From assembly GCA_903828695.1 (NCBI GenBank), contig CAIKNE010000140.1:1-40882 (forward strand): DNA of 40,882 bases. Reading direction: 5' to 3'. Positions 28,561 to 36,777 of the stretch are shown here, in pieces. The position numbers and the translations under genes are program-made. Position 1 is the first letter of the stretch. The number at the start of each line of letters is the position of its first letter. The DNA is from an uncultured Burkholderiales bacterium (GTDB lineage: Bacteria > Pseudomonadota > Gammaproteobacteria > Burkholderiales > Burkholderiaceae_C). Below the pieces are notes generated by a model. It saw only the letters and a program-made list of their open reading frames with translations. It ran no database searches and was not told where the DNA came from.

Positions 28561-30237
28561 ATGAACCTTCACCAGAGCGAACTCGCATTAGATAGACTTT
28601 ACGCGCTGGCTGCGGAGCAACCCGATGTTGTCTGTATGACCCAGCCCATGGGGGGCGGTGTCATCAAAGAATTCACCTGGAGTGAAGTGCTCCTTGAGAC
28701 GCGCAAGATGGCGAGTCATCTGATTGCGCTGAACTTACCCAGCGAATCCAAGGTCGCCATTCTCTCCAAAAACACAGCCTATTGGCTGATGACGGACTGG
28801 GCTATCTGGATGGCCGGTTTAATCTCTGTGCCCCTTTACCCAACGCTATCGAGCTCAACGCTCAAAGAAATCTTAGAGCACAGCGATACAGTGCTCCTGT
28901 TTGTGGGCAAACTCGATAACTGGGAAACACTCAAAGTTGGCATACCCGCCGAAATGGCATGCATTGATTTACCACTTGCACCAACAACAGAACATATCAA
29001 CTGGGACTCCATTGCCGCTTTTACGCCCCCTCTTGAGAACACAGTCTCACGAGGAGGAGACGAAGTCTGCACCCTCATCTATACATCGGGCACAACTGGT
29101 AGGCCAAAGGGAGTCATGCACAGCTTTAATACCTTCGCTTTTGCAGTAGCCCAAGGTCTCAAGAGATTCTCGTTCAGCAATGAGGACCGAATGCTGTCCT
29201 ATCTGCCGTTGTCACACATTGCTGAACGCATTTTGGTTGAACACTTAACTCTATACACCGGAATGCATATCTTTTTTGCAGAGTCCTTGGATACCTTTGC
29301 CGAGGATATGAAGCGCGCTAGGCCTACGTTCTTTTTCTCGGTCCCTCGTTTATGGCTTAAGTTTAAAGAAAACATACTTCAACGAATCCCCAACCCTAAG
29401 CTTCAATTACTGTTACATATTCCTGTCCTGGGCAAAATCATTCGCCGTAAAATTCTCTCTGCTCTTGGGCTTCAAGACTGTCGAATTGTGGCCAGTGGTG
29501 CAGCCCCTATGCCCCGTGCTCTTCTAGAGTGGTACCAGCAACTGGGTCTGAGTATTGTTGAGCTTTACGGGATGACAGAGAACTGTGGGCTCTCTCACTC
29601 AACCGCTGCCGATCGGTTCTCGCCTGGAGCGGTTGGAACTCCGTACTTAGGGGTGGAGTCACGCATTGATCCTTCAACTTCAGAGATTCAGATGCGAAGC
29701 AAGAGCTTAATGCTGGGATATTACAAAGACAAACTGCATACGAGTGAGTCTTTTACAACTGACGGCTGGCTGCATACTGGGGATTTGGGTGTCTTGAACG
29801 CACAAGGCGACTTAGTTATCACAGGAAGACTTAAGGATTTATTCAAAACGAGCAAAGGCAAATACGTTGTACCCGCCCCCATTGAGGAGCAGTTGATCTT
29901 GATTGATGGGGTCGAGGCCTCCTGCGTTGTGGGCGCAAACCTCTCTAGTCCACTTGGACTTTTAATGCTTTCTGAGGACACGATTGCACGGAGCAAGCAC
30001 CCGGGTGAGAGACGCAAAATAGAGGCTCATACAGCATTAAAGCTCAAAGAAATCAACGCAGGACTTGACGCGCACGAGCGCCTATCATGTGTCGTTTTAA
30101 TCACGTCCCCTTGGACTATTGAGGCCGGTTTTTTGACACCCACACTTAAAGTCAAACGCAACCAAATTGAGACTGCCTACAGCGCACATTATGAAACTTG
30201 GACCGCACAGGGAAGGTCAGTTTTATGGCAAACTTAA
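28561..30237 (+). CDS. AMP-binding long-chain acyl-CoA ligase family protein
   Basis: The 558-aa adenylate-forming enzyme has the phosphate-binding P-loop TLIYTSGTTGRPKGVM (about residues 176-191), the A5 region ELYGMTENCG, and the A7/A8 region DGWLHTGDLGV and GRLKDLFKTSKGKYV. This pattern is that of long-chain fatty acyl-CoA synthetases of the FadD/ACSBG-like group, which activate fatty acids with ATP and CoA. The exact substrate is not known. It starts ATG at 28561 with no clear ribosome binding site. The next gene begins 43 bases later, so they may be co-transcribed. Confidence 0.88.
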   Translation: MNLHQSELALDRLYALAAEQPDVVCMTQPMGGGVIKEFTWSEVLLETRKMASHLIALNLPSESKVAILSKNTAYWLMTDWAIWMAGLISVPLYPTLSSSTLKEILEHSDTVLLFVGKLDNWETLKVGIPAEMACIDLPLAPTTEHINWDSIAAFTPPLENTVSRGGDEVCTLIYTSGTTGRPKGVMHSFNTFAFAVAQGLKRFSFSNEDRMLSYLPLSHIAERILVEHLTLYTGMHIFFAESLDTFAEDMKRARPTFFFSVPRLWLKFKENILQRIPNPKLQLLLHIPVLGKIIRRKILSALGLQDCRIVASGAAPMPRALLEWYQQLGLSIVELYGMTENCGLSHSTAADRFSPGAVGTPYLGVESRIDPSTSEIQMRSKSLMLGYYKDKLHTSESFTTDGWLHTGDLGVLNAQGDLVITGRLKDLFKTSKGKYVVPAPIEEQLILIDGVEASCVVGANLSSPLGLLMLSEDTIARSKHPGERRKIEAHTALKLKEINAGLDAHERLSCVVLITSPWTIEAGFLTPTLKVKRNQIETAYSAHYETWTAQGRSVLWQT

Positions 30238-30280
30238 TTTAAGCTTTCAACTTTTATTTGTACACCAAGGGTCACTCGCC

Positions 30281-31309
30281 ATGAAAAAAATCTTCGCCTC
30301 AAAGATATTGAACAATCGTATCAACTACTTTTCAGATTTCGCGCTCAAATCACTATCCACTCTACCCGCTATAGCGTTAAGTATTGTGTGTGCTACTGTT
30401 CAGGCTCAAAATTTCCCAGAACATCCCATCACCCTCGTAGTTCCCAACCCCCCGGGTGGGTTTGTGGACACCTCGGCCAGGTTACTGAGCGAACCGCTAG
30501 CGAGGTTGATCAATCAGCCCGTCGTGATCGATAACCGCCCAGGCGCGAGCGGCAACACCGCATATCAGTATGTTGCAAGGGCTAAGCCAGACGGCTATAC
30601 GCTACTCATTTCTTACTCTGGCTATCACGTTGGCAACCCATCTCTCATGGATAAACTACCCTGGGATCCCATCAAAGACTTTACACCAGTAGCTTTACTT
30701 ACAACCTCTACCAATGTGATTGCTGTTCACCCGTCTGTACCTGCTAATAATTTAAAAGAATTCATTGCCTATGCCAAAGCCAATCCCGGGAAACTCAACT
30801 ACGCATCTCAGGGGAACGGCTCAGTCTCACACATTGGCACGGAGATATTTAAACAAATTGCAAATATCGATTTGGTCCATGTCCCCTACAAGGGCTCGGG
30901 CGCGGCGATTCAAGACGTGCTGTCTGGGCAAGTGCAGGTCTTCATTACAACGCCCCCTTCTGTCATGCAACATATTCAAATTGACAAATTAAAAGCGCTT
31001 GCTGTGACCGGAAAAACTCGTCACCCCATGCTCCCCAATGTACCCACAACCGCTGAAGCGGGGGTCCCCTCTTTCCAACTGGAGTCATGGGTTGCGCTTT
31101 ACGCTCCAGCCAATACGCCGACCGCTGTTGTTGCAAAACTCACGGATGCCGTTAAAAGGAGCATGGAACTCCCAGAGGTAAAGCAGCGTGCTGATACAGC
31201 CGGTGTTGATATCAGCTATCTCAACCCCGCAGCCTTAGACGCTTTGCTGAAAAAGGAGTTACCGTACTGGAATAAGATCATTAAGTCGGCAAACATTCAT
31301 TTGGACTAG
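30281..31309 (+). CDS. Bug-family (TctC) tripartite tricarboxylate transporter substrate-binding protein
   Basis: The 342-aa protein has a signal peptide (hydrophobic residues to about ATVQAQ) and the typical Bug start PITLVVPNPPGGFVDTSAR, then PLARLINQPVVIDNRPGASGN and DGYTLL. These residues line the ligand pocket of Bug proteins. Bug families are greatly expanded in Burkholderiales, and their ligands are mostly unknown. No TctA/TctB genes are nearby, so it is an orphan receptor. The ATG at 30281 is preferred over upstream in-frame codons because of the signal peptide and the AAGGG upstream. Confidence 0.93.
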   Translation: MKKIFASKILNNRINYFSDFALKSLSTLPAIALSIVCATVQAQNFPEHPITLVVPNPPGGFVDTSARLLSEPLARLINQPVVIDNRPGASGNTAYQYVARAKPDGYTLLISYSGYHVGNPSLMDKLPWDPIKDFTPVALLTTSTNVIAVHPSVPANNLKEFIAYAKANPGKLNYASQGNGSVSHIGTEIFKQIANIDLVHVPYKGSGAAIQDVLSGQVQVFITTPPSVMQHIQIDKLKALAVTGKTRHPMLPNVPTTAEAGVPSFQLESWVALYAPANTPTAVVAKLTDAVKRSMELPEVKQRADTAGVDISYLNPAALDALLKKELPYWNKIIKSANIHLD

Positions 31310-31339
31310 GAATTTCACGCCCAACCCATTTAACTACTT

Positions 31340-31377
31340 GAGCAAGGATTTCCTTCTTTCGCATAAAGTCCTTGCTC
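31340..31377 (+). terminator. long-stem hairpin after the Bug gene
   Basis: GAGCAAGGA (31340-31348) and TCCTTGCTC (31369-31377) form a perfect 9-bp stem with an inner CTTT/AAAG. No T-tract follows, so it may mark the 3' end of a message rather than being a rho-independent terminator. Confidence 0.5.
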
Positions 31378-31461
31378 GACCCGCTCGCTGCCCAGTCATT
31401 TGAGTACGCCAGCAGACGCGAGGCTATTTCTAAATATCCTCCGCTACAAACAGCCCATAAT

Positions 31462-31490
31462 TTGACGCAATAGGATGTCTTAGCTAGAAT
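31462..31490 (+). promoter_or_regulatory. sigma-70 promoter for the 129-aa protein
   Basis: TTGACG (31462-31467) and TAGAAT (31485-31490) are spaced by 17 bases. Predicted start about 31497, giving a leader of some 33 bases before the ATG at 31530, which has CAGGAG at 31518-31523. Confidence 0.65.
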
Positions 31491-31529
31491 CTAATATATG
31501 TATATAATTACAGTATTCAGGAGTTTCTT

Positions 31530-31919
31530 ATGCTTGATCTACCCATCCAATTTATTTCGCCAGACGAAGTGTCCTCATCTGCAGTGAGCGTACGAAATAC
31601 CGCAATAGATCCAGATCTTGTCGATTTTGATCAATTGCCCAGTTCAGAACAAAAAGCCTTGGTTCTTCATCTGATAGAGCGGGCAATTTTAGATATTGAA
31701 AACCAACATAGATGCTTAACTGAATGGGAAGCGGACACCCTCAGCGGCGCTATAGGGGCGACCATGTCTGGCATGCACAAGCTTGCGATGACAAAAATTG
31801 AGCTCTCCCAAATCAAAAGAAATGCAGCCGTTCATCCCCAGATTTGGTACTCCAACTCCGAGGAATTTACGTGTTCTCAAATCAGGCAAAGTCTGCGAAA
31901 TCTATCTCAGCTGCATTGA
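31530..31919 (+). CDS. uncharacterised 129-aa protein
   Basis: I do not recognise this protein. It is acidic and soluble by appearance, with no signal peptide or membrane segment. The middle has a helical run, LIERAILDIENQHR, and a DTLSGAIGATMSGMHKLAMTKIEL stretch containing small residues. It has a good promoter (31462-31490), a well-spaced CAGGAG ribosome binding site and an ATG, so it is very probably a real gene. It stands alone, convergent with the slipin gene, and begins the AT-richer accessory section. Confidence 0.75.
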   Translation: MLDLPIQFISPDEVSSSAVSVRNTAIDPDLVDFDQLPSSEQKALVLHLIERAILDIENQHRCLTEWEADTLSGAIGATMSGMHKLAMTKIELSQIKRNAAVHPQIWYSNSEEFTCSQIRQSLRNLSQLH

Positions 31920-31952
31920 TGGATATAGCTTGTGAACTGTAAGTTCAAAGTC

Positions 31953-32801
31953 TCATTCGACTGGGACATTGACAGACTTGCCAACCTTACTCACAACGCT
32001 AGACGGATTCATGAAATCGACCATAGAGCTTGGGATCAAAATCGTGGTTCCTCGCTCCTTGGTTGTTTCATAAATAATATTCATGGCTCTGAGTTGTAGT
32101 GCACCTGCCTGGGTCTCGTATATTTTTGCAGCATCTACAAATTTACTTGCTATTTCGGCCTCAGCAGTTCCCAGAATAATTCTTGCCTGCTTCTCCCTCT
32201 CCGCTTGGGCTTGTCGGGACATTGCATCTTGAAGTGCTACTGGTATGGCTACGTCTCTGATCTCCACAGAACTCACTGTAATCCCCCAATCATTTGTTTT
32301 TCTACCGATTTCCTCACACAAATGAGTGTCAGCAGCTTTTCGGTCTGACAGCAAATCAGACAACATAGATGCTCCAATCATCTCGCGAAGTGATGTTTGA
32401 GCAACGCGGTCAATAGCTTGCAAAAAATTAGTAATAGACAACGCGGCTTTTTCTGCATTATGGACATGCCAAAAAATAATTGCATCAACATTAACAGGCA
32501 CCGTGTCACGCGTCAGAGCTTGCTCAGCGTTAAAAGCGGTTGTTTGAATTCGCTCATCAATGACCATGACGATCCTATCCAAAACGGGCACGATTAGAAA
32601 TAATCCGGGACCTTTTACTGCGTGAATTTTGCCCGCCCGTAATATGACAAATTTCTCCCACACATTAGCCATCTTTAGAGACTGAGAAATAAGTATGGCT
32701 AAAAGAGCAAAGAAAACAGCCAGCGAACTCTGCATGTAGCTTACAGAGATTGCAGATAAAACCACGGAAGCACTGGTAAGAAAGAGTGTAATTGCATTCA
32801 T
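31953..32801 (-). CDS. slipin (SPFH/stomatin-like membrane protein)
   Basis: The 282-aa protein has hydrophobic N-terminal segments (about residues 4-42) followed by an SPFH/band 7 domain: GKIHAVKGPGLFLIVPVLDRIVMVID, TRDTVPVNVDAIIFWHVHNAEKA, then TSLREMIGASMLSDLLSDR and GITVSSVEIRDVAIP. A coiled-coil-prone region SRQAQAEREKQARIILGTAEAEI and the oligomerisation end follow, ending in an IPSSMVDFMNP segment. Slipins organise membrane microdomains; no NfeD-type partner gene is next to it. A near-consensus FNR site lies about 155 bases upstream. Confidence 0.9.
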   Translation of the reverse strand: MNAITLFLTSASVVLSAISVSYMQSSLAVFFALLAILISQSLKMANVWEKFVILRAGKIHAVKGPGLFLIVPVLDRIVMVIDERIQTTAFNAEQALTRDTVPVNVDAIIFWHVHNAEKAALSITNFLQAIDRVAQTSLREMIGASMLSDLLSDRKAADTHLCEEIGRKTNDWGITVSSVEIRDVAIPVALQDAMSRQAQAEREKQARIILGTAEAEIASKFVDAAKIYETQAGALQLRAMNIIYETTKERGTTILIPSSMVDFMNPSSVVSKVGKSVNVPVE

Positions 32802-33118
32802 AATAATTTACGCGATATGCTATGCCCTAAGGCGATCGCACTGATAGCAGGGTGCAAATCTCACGCACTACCTTATCGCTAGTTGGCCATCAATTTGTAT
32901 AAATATCCTATTAGGCCAGACGCAGATTTACAAGACACATCTAGATTGCGTCTTCTTGACTTAGATCAATCAAGTCAATGAACCCAAAGGAACTTTTGGC
33001 CAATTAATATCAAGATGAGCTCATACGTTAGCGTTCAAACGCTATTTATTGAGCACTGCAGGTTATTGTCGACATCAAACATTTTCCGTATTCGATACTC
33101 ATGTCAAGTAAATTCAAC
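32802..33118. other. regulatory gap upstream of the slipin gene
   Basis: No gene is seen. The gap holds the FNR site (separate entry), a perfect 7-bp dyad TAGCGTT/AACGCTA at 33029-33044 and a small palindrome GTATTCGATAC at 33088-33098. The dyad may be an operator or a 3'-end hairpin for the winged-helix gene. Confidence 0.5.
32956..32969. promoter_or_regulatory. FNR-type operator upstream of the slipin gene
   Basis: TTGACttagATCAA matches the FNR/ANR consensus TTGAT-N4-ATCAA at nine of ten conserved bases. It sits in a larger palindrome, TTGACTT/AAGTCAA (32956-32978). On the minus strand a weak -10, TGTAAA (32932-32927), would place transcription about 42 bases from the centre of the site, the spacing of class II FNR activation. 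The cognate regulator could be the FNR at 36778. Confidence 0.7.
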
Positions 33119-33502
33119 TTACTTACTACTACAAGCTTTATTCATGATCTGAGATAGAGTTTTGTAATAACGAAGCGCAAGCCTAGTGACCGTAAGGTGC
33201 TTGGTTCGACGGTTTGCACCAACACACTCAGATTTCACATATCCATCTGAGATTAATTGTTTTAATTTTCTGTGAATCGTGGCTTGAGAAGCAATATGCA
33301 AAAAGGCCATCATGGATGTAATCGTTAAAGGATTATCATTTTTCTCATGTAACGCAATTTCATCAAGAATTAAACAGGAAATTGGATCAACACTCAAAAT
33401 GAGGCCCGTCGGGTAGGATTTACGAATAATCTCAAGATAATTAAAATACGTGAGTGTACTGTTATTCATGAGCTTTCTTATAGAACTGCTTGCACAATTC
33501 AT
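33119..33502 (-). CDS. small winged-helix DNA-binding protein (MarR-like)
   Basis: The 127-aa protein has a winged-helix pattern, with LTITSMMAFLHIASQATIHRKLKQLISDGYV as helices 2-3 and a wing KSECVGANRRTKHLTVTRLA. This resembles MarR/replication-initiator type HTH domains. The regulated genes are unknown. The Shine-Dalgarno is not clear. A start at ATG 33469 would give 116 residues. It is AT-rich like its neighbours. Confidence 0.7.
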   Translation of the reverse strand: MNCASSSIRKLMNNSTLTYFNYLEIIRKSYPTGLILSVDPISCLILDEIALHEKNDNPLTITSMMAFLHIASQATIHRKLKQLISDGYVKSECVGANRRTKHLTVTRLALRYYKTLSQIMNKACSSK

Positions 33503-33617
33503 AGTGTGTGATTATAAAAATAAGAATCAAATTTTACGCGTAACTCTTTGGAGCAATCTCTAAATGGAGTTAATATTAAATGCGCCCAAACTTTAAAAGT
33601 AAATGCTTACGCAGCGC

Positions 33618-34127
33618 TTAAGTATCAGTTGACTTATTACCGCTGAACTTTTGAAGAATAAAGTCTGCCCGGTCTTGGTCCCCAGCGTCACCGTGAATAA
33701 GCATCACAAATTGATCAGCTTTAATAGCTAATTCGTATTTAATAATTTGATTTTTTGAAACTCCTACCTGAGACAGAGCTGCCCCTATTGCTGAGAGTCC
33801 CCCCATGACTACAGCACCCTCTAATGCTGAAACCAATACCGTCACAAAAGGGCCAGCCATAGCTACCAAGCCGTAGCCGGGCATAAAGAACACTGCGGGG
33901 AGAAATAGAATCCCCCATAAGCCCCCCCAAAATGCGCCAGTAGCGGTCCAAGATTTAATTTTGTCACCGGTTGTGTAAAAGCCAACCGGATGCTCTTCGC
34001 TATGGTAACCCTTACCAATGATGGAAATTTTTTTAATATCAAAACCAGATAAGCTAAGTAATTTAGTAGCTTCCTCTGCGGTACTATGTGCATCAAAAAT
34101 ATATGACGTTAATTTTGGGTTGTTCAT
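33618..34127 (-). CDS. YflT-like general stress protein (PF11181-like)
   Basis: The 169-aa protein begins with a YflT-like domain (YIFDAHSTAEEATKLLSLSGFDIKKISIIGKG), then a glycine-rich hydrophobic part, GAFWGGLWGILFLPAVFFMPGYG and AGPFVTVLVSALEGAVVMGG, which may insert in the membrane, and ends with another small domain, KADQFVMLIHGD. Such proteins are stress-induced in other bacteria; the mechanism is unknown. Start ATG 34127 has AGGA nine bases upstream. It follows the BON gene, separated by a terminator. Confidence 0.75.
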   Translation of the reverse strand: MNNPKLTSYIFDAHSTAEEATKLLSLSGFDIKKISIIGKGYHSEEHPVGFYTTGDKIKSWTATGAFWGGLWGILFLPAVFFMPGYGLVAMAGPFVTVLVSALEGAVVMGGLSAIGAALSQVGVSKNQIIKYELAIKADQFVMLIHGDAGDQDRADFILQKFSGNKSTDT

Positions 34128-34151
34128 GTTTTGTAGATCCTAAATTCAACT

Positions 34152-34185
34152 AAAAAAAGTGAATGAGTCGTAACATCATTCACTT
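34152..34185 (-). terminator. rho-independent terminator after the triple-BON gene
   Basis: On the minus strand AAGTGAATG (34185-34177) and CATTCACTT (34165-34157) form a perfect 9-bp stem followed by a run of T residues (complement of 34152-34158). Confidence 0.85.
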
Positions 34186-34191
34186 AACATA

Positions 34192-34848
34192 TCATGAAAA
34201 AGTTAGATCTAATTTGTCTATAACTTTAACAACGTCGGTGTTACTCCAAGCCGCATGTTTAACTAACGCTCTCTCGTTCCAAGAGTGAATTTTCCCAGTA
34301 AGCGTCACTTCTCCATTTTGTACTTGAACATCAATTTCGTTGGCATCTGTTTGAGCACGTCTTTTTAATGCCTCGACAATATCGGCTTTCACGACAGATT
34401 TAGCAAGATCATTCTTAATACTCAACTGATCGCTAATCCCGGTCACACCCATTAAGTGCGTGACAGATGAATTTAGCATCGCCTTTTGGTGATGCCATTT
34501 CACTTGGCCCGATAAAGTGACCCAACCTTTTTCAACTTTCACTTGAATATTATCTTTTGGCAATAATGAAGACCAAGAAATGATATTGTCGATTGCGTGT
34601 GCAATATCACTGTCACTTCTTTTACTATCCCCTGGTAACCTAACCTCTAGTTCCATTGCAATGCCGTGAACACCGGAGACTCTTTGCGCGGCCTTTTCTG
34701 CGTGGTATTTTTCATAATAGTGGTCTACGCTTCCGTTCAAGGTTACAACACCATCTTTCACAGAAACTCCAATGTTTGCTTCTTTAATTGTTGCCTCGTA
34801 CTTTAATTCGGCGATAACATCTAGTTGTAATTGTGCGTCTGATTTCAT
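34192..34848 (-). CDS. triple BON-domain protein
   Basis: The 218-aa protein consists of three consecutive BON domains of about 65-70 residues each. They are marked by VSVKDGVVTLNGSVDHY, VKVEKGWVTLSGQVKWHH and VQNGEVTLTGKIHSWNE. BON domains bind membranes or phospholipid and occur in stress proteins such as OsmY. Unlike OsmY it has no signal peptide, so it should be cytoplasmic. The start ATG 34848 has GGA seven bases upstream. An FNR-like site lies 60 bases upstream. Confidence 0.88.
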   Translation of the reverse strand: MKSDAQLQLDVIAELKYEATIKEANIGVSVKDGVVTLNGSVDHYYEKYHAEKAAQRVSGVHGIAMELEVRLPGDSKRSDSDIAHAIDNIISWSSLLPKDNIQVKVEKGWVTLSGQVKWHHQKAMLNSSVTHLMGVTGISDQLSIKNDLAKSVVKADIVEALKRRAQTDANEIDVQVQNGEVTLTGKIHSWNERALVKHAAWSNTDVVKVIDKLDLTFS

Positions 34849-34907
34849 GATTATTCCATTTAATTATGTGGGGAAAATTGACTTTAGTCTTTTTGCATTA
34901 ATAGGTC

Positions 34908-34921
34908 TTGATAAAAATCAT
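34908..34921. promoter_or_regulatory. FNR-like site upstream of the triple-BON gene
   Basis: TTGATaaaaATCAT matches the FNR consensus at nine of ten bases. On the minus strand, TAAAGT (34886-34881) is a possible -10, placing transcription start at about 34874, roughly 41 bases from the centre of the site. Confidence 0.5.
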
Positions 34922-35006
34922 ACTGTTTAATAAAAATAATTTATTTGACAATATTCAGTGAAATGCTTGACTGATATATGCACTAAAGATAGCAAAGAAT
35001 TAATTC

Positions 35007-35035
35007 AAAAAAAACCATCCTCAAGCTTTGGAGGA
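35007..35035 (-). terminator. terminator overlapping the phasin stop codon
   Basis: On the minus strand TCCTC (35035-35031) and GAGGA (35022-35018) bracket an 8-base loop with the stop codon inside, followed by GG and a run of eight T residues. Confidence 0.75.
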
Positions 35036-35473
35036 AGCTTTGGCTGAAGTTATTGCCGATTTACTCGCGTCTAATGCAGCCTGTGCAATTGACATCGCCA
35101 TAGCGGTTATAGGATTATCAGATTCAGAGATCGAGTGGAGCGTATGATTTGTCAACTTTGCATGATCTTTAACATGACTTTCACAGGTTTCTATTAAAGT
35201 TGCCTGTGCCTGCGAACCCAAAAGATATGCTGAATTGGCAAAGTTAGTGTATTCTTTGATTTGATTTGCCACATCTTTAGCAATAAGCCTGCTAACACTA
35301 GGCAAGTCTTTTGAATTGAGTATGTCGCTTGCCCGTTGATTCGAAGCCTCCATCGCATTCTTATTATGGAGCAATACTAAATCAATCAGCTTGATTGCAT
35401 TAGCATGATATAGATTTGCCAATAAAGTAGTCCTATTGACATAGGCAGTTTGCACGTCTTGATATGATTTCAT
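35021..35473 (-). CDS. phasin family protein
   Basis: The 150-aa protein is a helical phasin (PF09361-like): MKSYQDVQTAYVNRTTLLANLYHANAIKLIDL, a middle of alternating small/charged residues and an Ala/Ser/Lys-rich end (AALDASKSAITSAKASSKA). Phasins coat polyhydroxyalkanoate granules. No PHA synthase lies in the window. The ATG at 35473 has AAGGAATTATT upstream, which fixes it; a longer frame to 35545 has no family match. It lies with BON and YflT-like genes, a grouping typical of stress cassettes. Confidence 0.85.
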   Translation of the reverse strand: MKSYQDVQTAYVNRTTLLANLYHANAIKLIDLVLLHNKNAMEASNQRASDILNSKDLPSVSRLIAKDVANQIKEYTNFANSAYLLGSQAQATLIETCESHVKDHAKLTNHTLHSISESDNPITAMAMSIAQAALDASKSAITSAKASSKA

Positions 35474-35627
35474 AATAATTCCTTTTTGATTTTTCGTATA
35501 TTTAATTGAACTTAACCCATAAAAATAGGTCAAGCCCCCTTCCACCTAATCTGCAGTCCAACTGCATTCACCTATCTAAAACTTTGCTTCATATAATTCA
35601 CAATGCATCGAGACTTAGATCTATTTT

Positions 35628-36317
35628 TTAGCAATGAACACAAGAGGTATAAATTGAATTCTCTTTTTCATAACAGCTACACGCCAATTCTTTCAATGCC
35701 TCTCTATTCATAATAGTCAACTCACCACGGCGGTATTGAATTAATCCATCTTTTTTAAATTGACTTGCGATACTTGAGACACCAACTCTTCGCACGCCCA
35801 ACATGAGAGAGATAAATTGCTGAGTCATGGTGAATGATTTCGATTTGGCTCTATCCTCACTCATAAGCAGCCACTTTGCTAATCGCTCCTGTATCCCGTG
35901 AAAGTGTCCACACGCAAGAGATAATCCAAGTTGGCGCATCCTAAACCCCAAATAGGCGTTGTTTACAGTTCTGATATTGCAATCATCATTTAGCACTTCT
36001 AAGTAATCGGACACTTCCATCTTCCAGGCCTCGCCCCTACCTTGAACGATTACACCAAAAGGATTATTCTTTAACCCAATTCCAATTTCACCTCCGACCA
36101 TTCCCTCATCACCAATGATGCCAACCTCTATGGACTGGGTGGAACTAATCATTTGGATAATAGACACAAATCCTGCGACCGGAAAATAGACATGACTCAT
36201 GAGCAAGTCACTTTTACAAATCAGCTCCGACATTTTTAACTCTGTCATTATTGATTTTGAAATTAAGCGCTCCTGAGACTCTGGTGACAGAATGTCTATT
36301 AACTTGTTTTTTTTCAT
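35628..36317 (-). CDS. Crp/Fnr family transcriptional regulator without FNR cysteines
   Basis: The 229-aa protein has a cyclic nucleotide-type effector domain (VYFPVAGFVSIIQM, GIIGDEGMVGGEIG) and a C-terminal HTH with FISLMLGVRRVGVSSIASQF as recognition region. This lineage is frequent in Burkholderiales. The C-terminus is Cys-rich (ACSCYEKE then SCVHC), which may bind metal or react to redox; that is speculation. No N-terminal CxxC cluster is present. It is divergent from the FNR gene. No clear ribosome binding site. Confidence 0.9.
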   Translation of the reverse strand: MKKNKLIDILSPESQERLISKSIMTELKMSELICKSDLLMSHVYFPVAGFVSIIQMISSTQSIEVGIIGDEGMVGGEIGIGLKNNPFGVIVQGRGEAWKMEVSDYLEVLNDDCNIRTVNNAYLGFRMRQLGLSLACGHFHGIQERLAKWLLMSEDRAKSKSFTMTQQFISLMLGVRRVGVSSIASQFKKDGLIQYRRGELTIMNREALKELACSCYEKENSIYTSCVHC

Positions 36318-36777
36318 CCAAGGAGCTTTCTATGCTAGGTTTTATTTTCAGTACTTAAAGTCTATTGGTTACCATCTCGACCATTTCACTGACATAGTTT
36401 CGCCCTATATGATTAGATGCTCAGTCTGCTAGCGTACCAAATTCATTATTTATTAGGTACTACTTTTTGCCTCCATTAACTTAAAGAACCAGATCATTTT
36501 GCATTTAGTAATATTTTTTTCTACTGATTGCGTTAACTTAATCCACTCGTATTCCGATCATAAATGTCGACCCTAGCGGTAGTTGTGTAGATTTTTTGCT
36601 TTCAAAAAGATATATATGTATCCTATCGAACACTTTCGATACGGGCTACACCGTAGACTCTTCATATAGAAATATTTCCTTGCATAACAGCCTCTCAGGT
36701 CAACTAATTAGCGCGCCCCGTTAAAAATTAATTGTTCATCTGCGTATTGCATTTTTAATCCAACATTGGAATTCCAT
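36318..36777. promoter_or_regulatory. divergent control region between two Crp/Fnr genes
   Basis: This AT-rich, gene-free stretch has promoters for both regulators. Its clearest element is a perfect dyad TATCGAAcactTTCGATA (36624-36641). No FNR box is visible. The FNR start is supported by GGA at 36768-36770. Confidence 0.55.
36624..36641. promoter_or_regulatory. perfect 7-bp dyad, candidate operator
   Basis: TATCGAA, 4-base spacer CACT, TTCGATA. It lies about 140 bases upstream of the FNR start and about 310 bases upstream of the other regulator. A related palindrome, GTATTCGATAC, occurs at 33088-33098. Confidence 0.5.
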
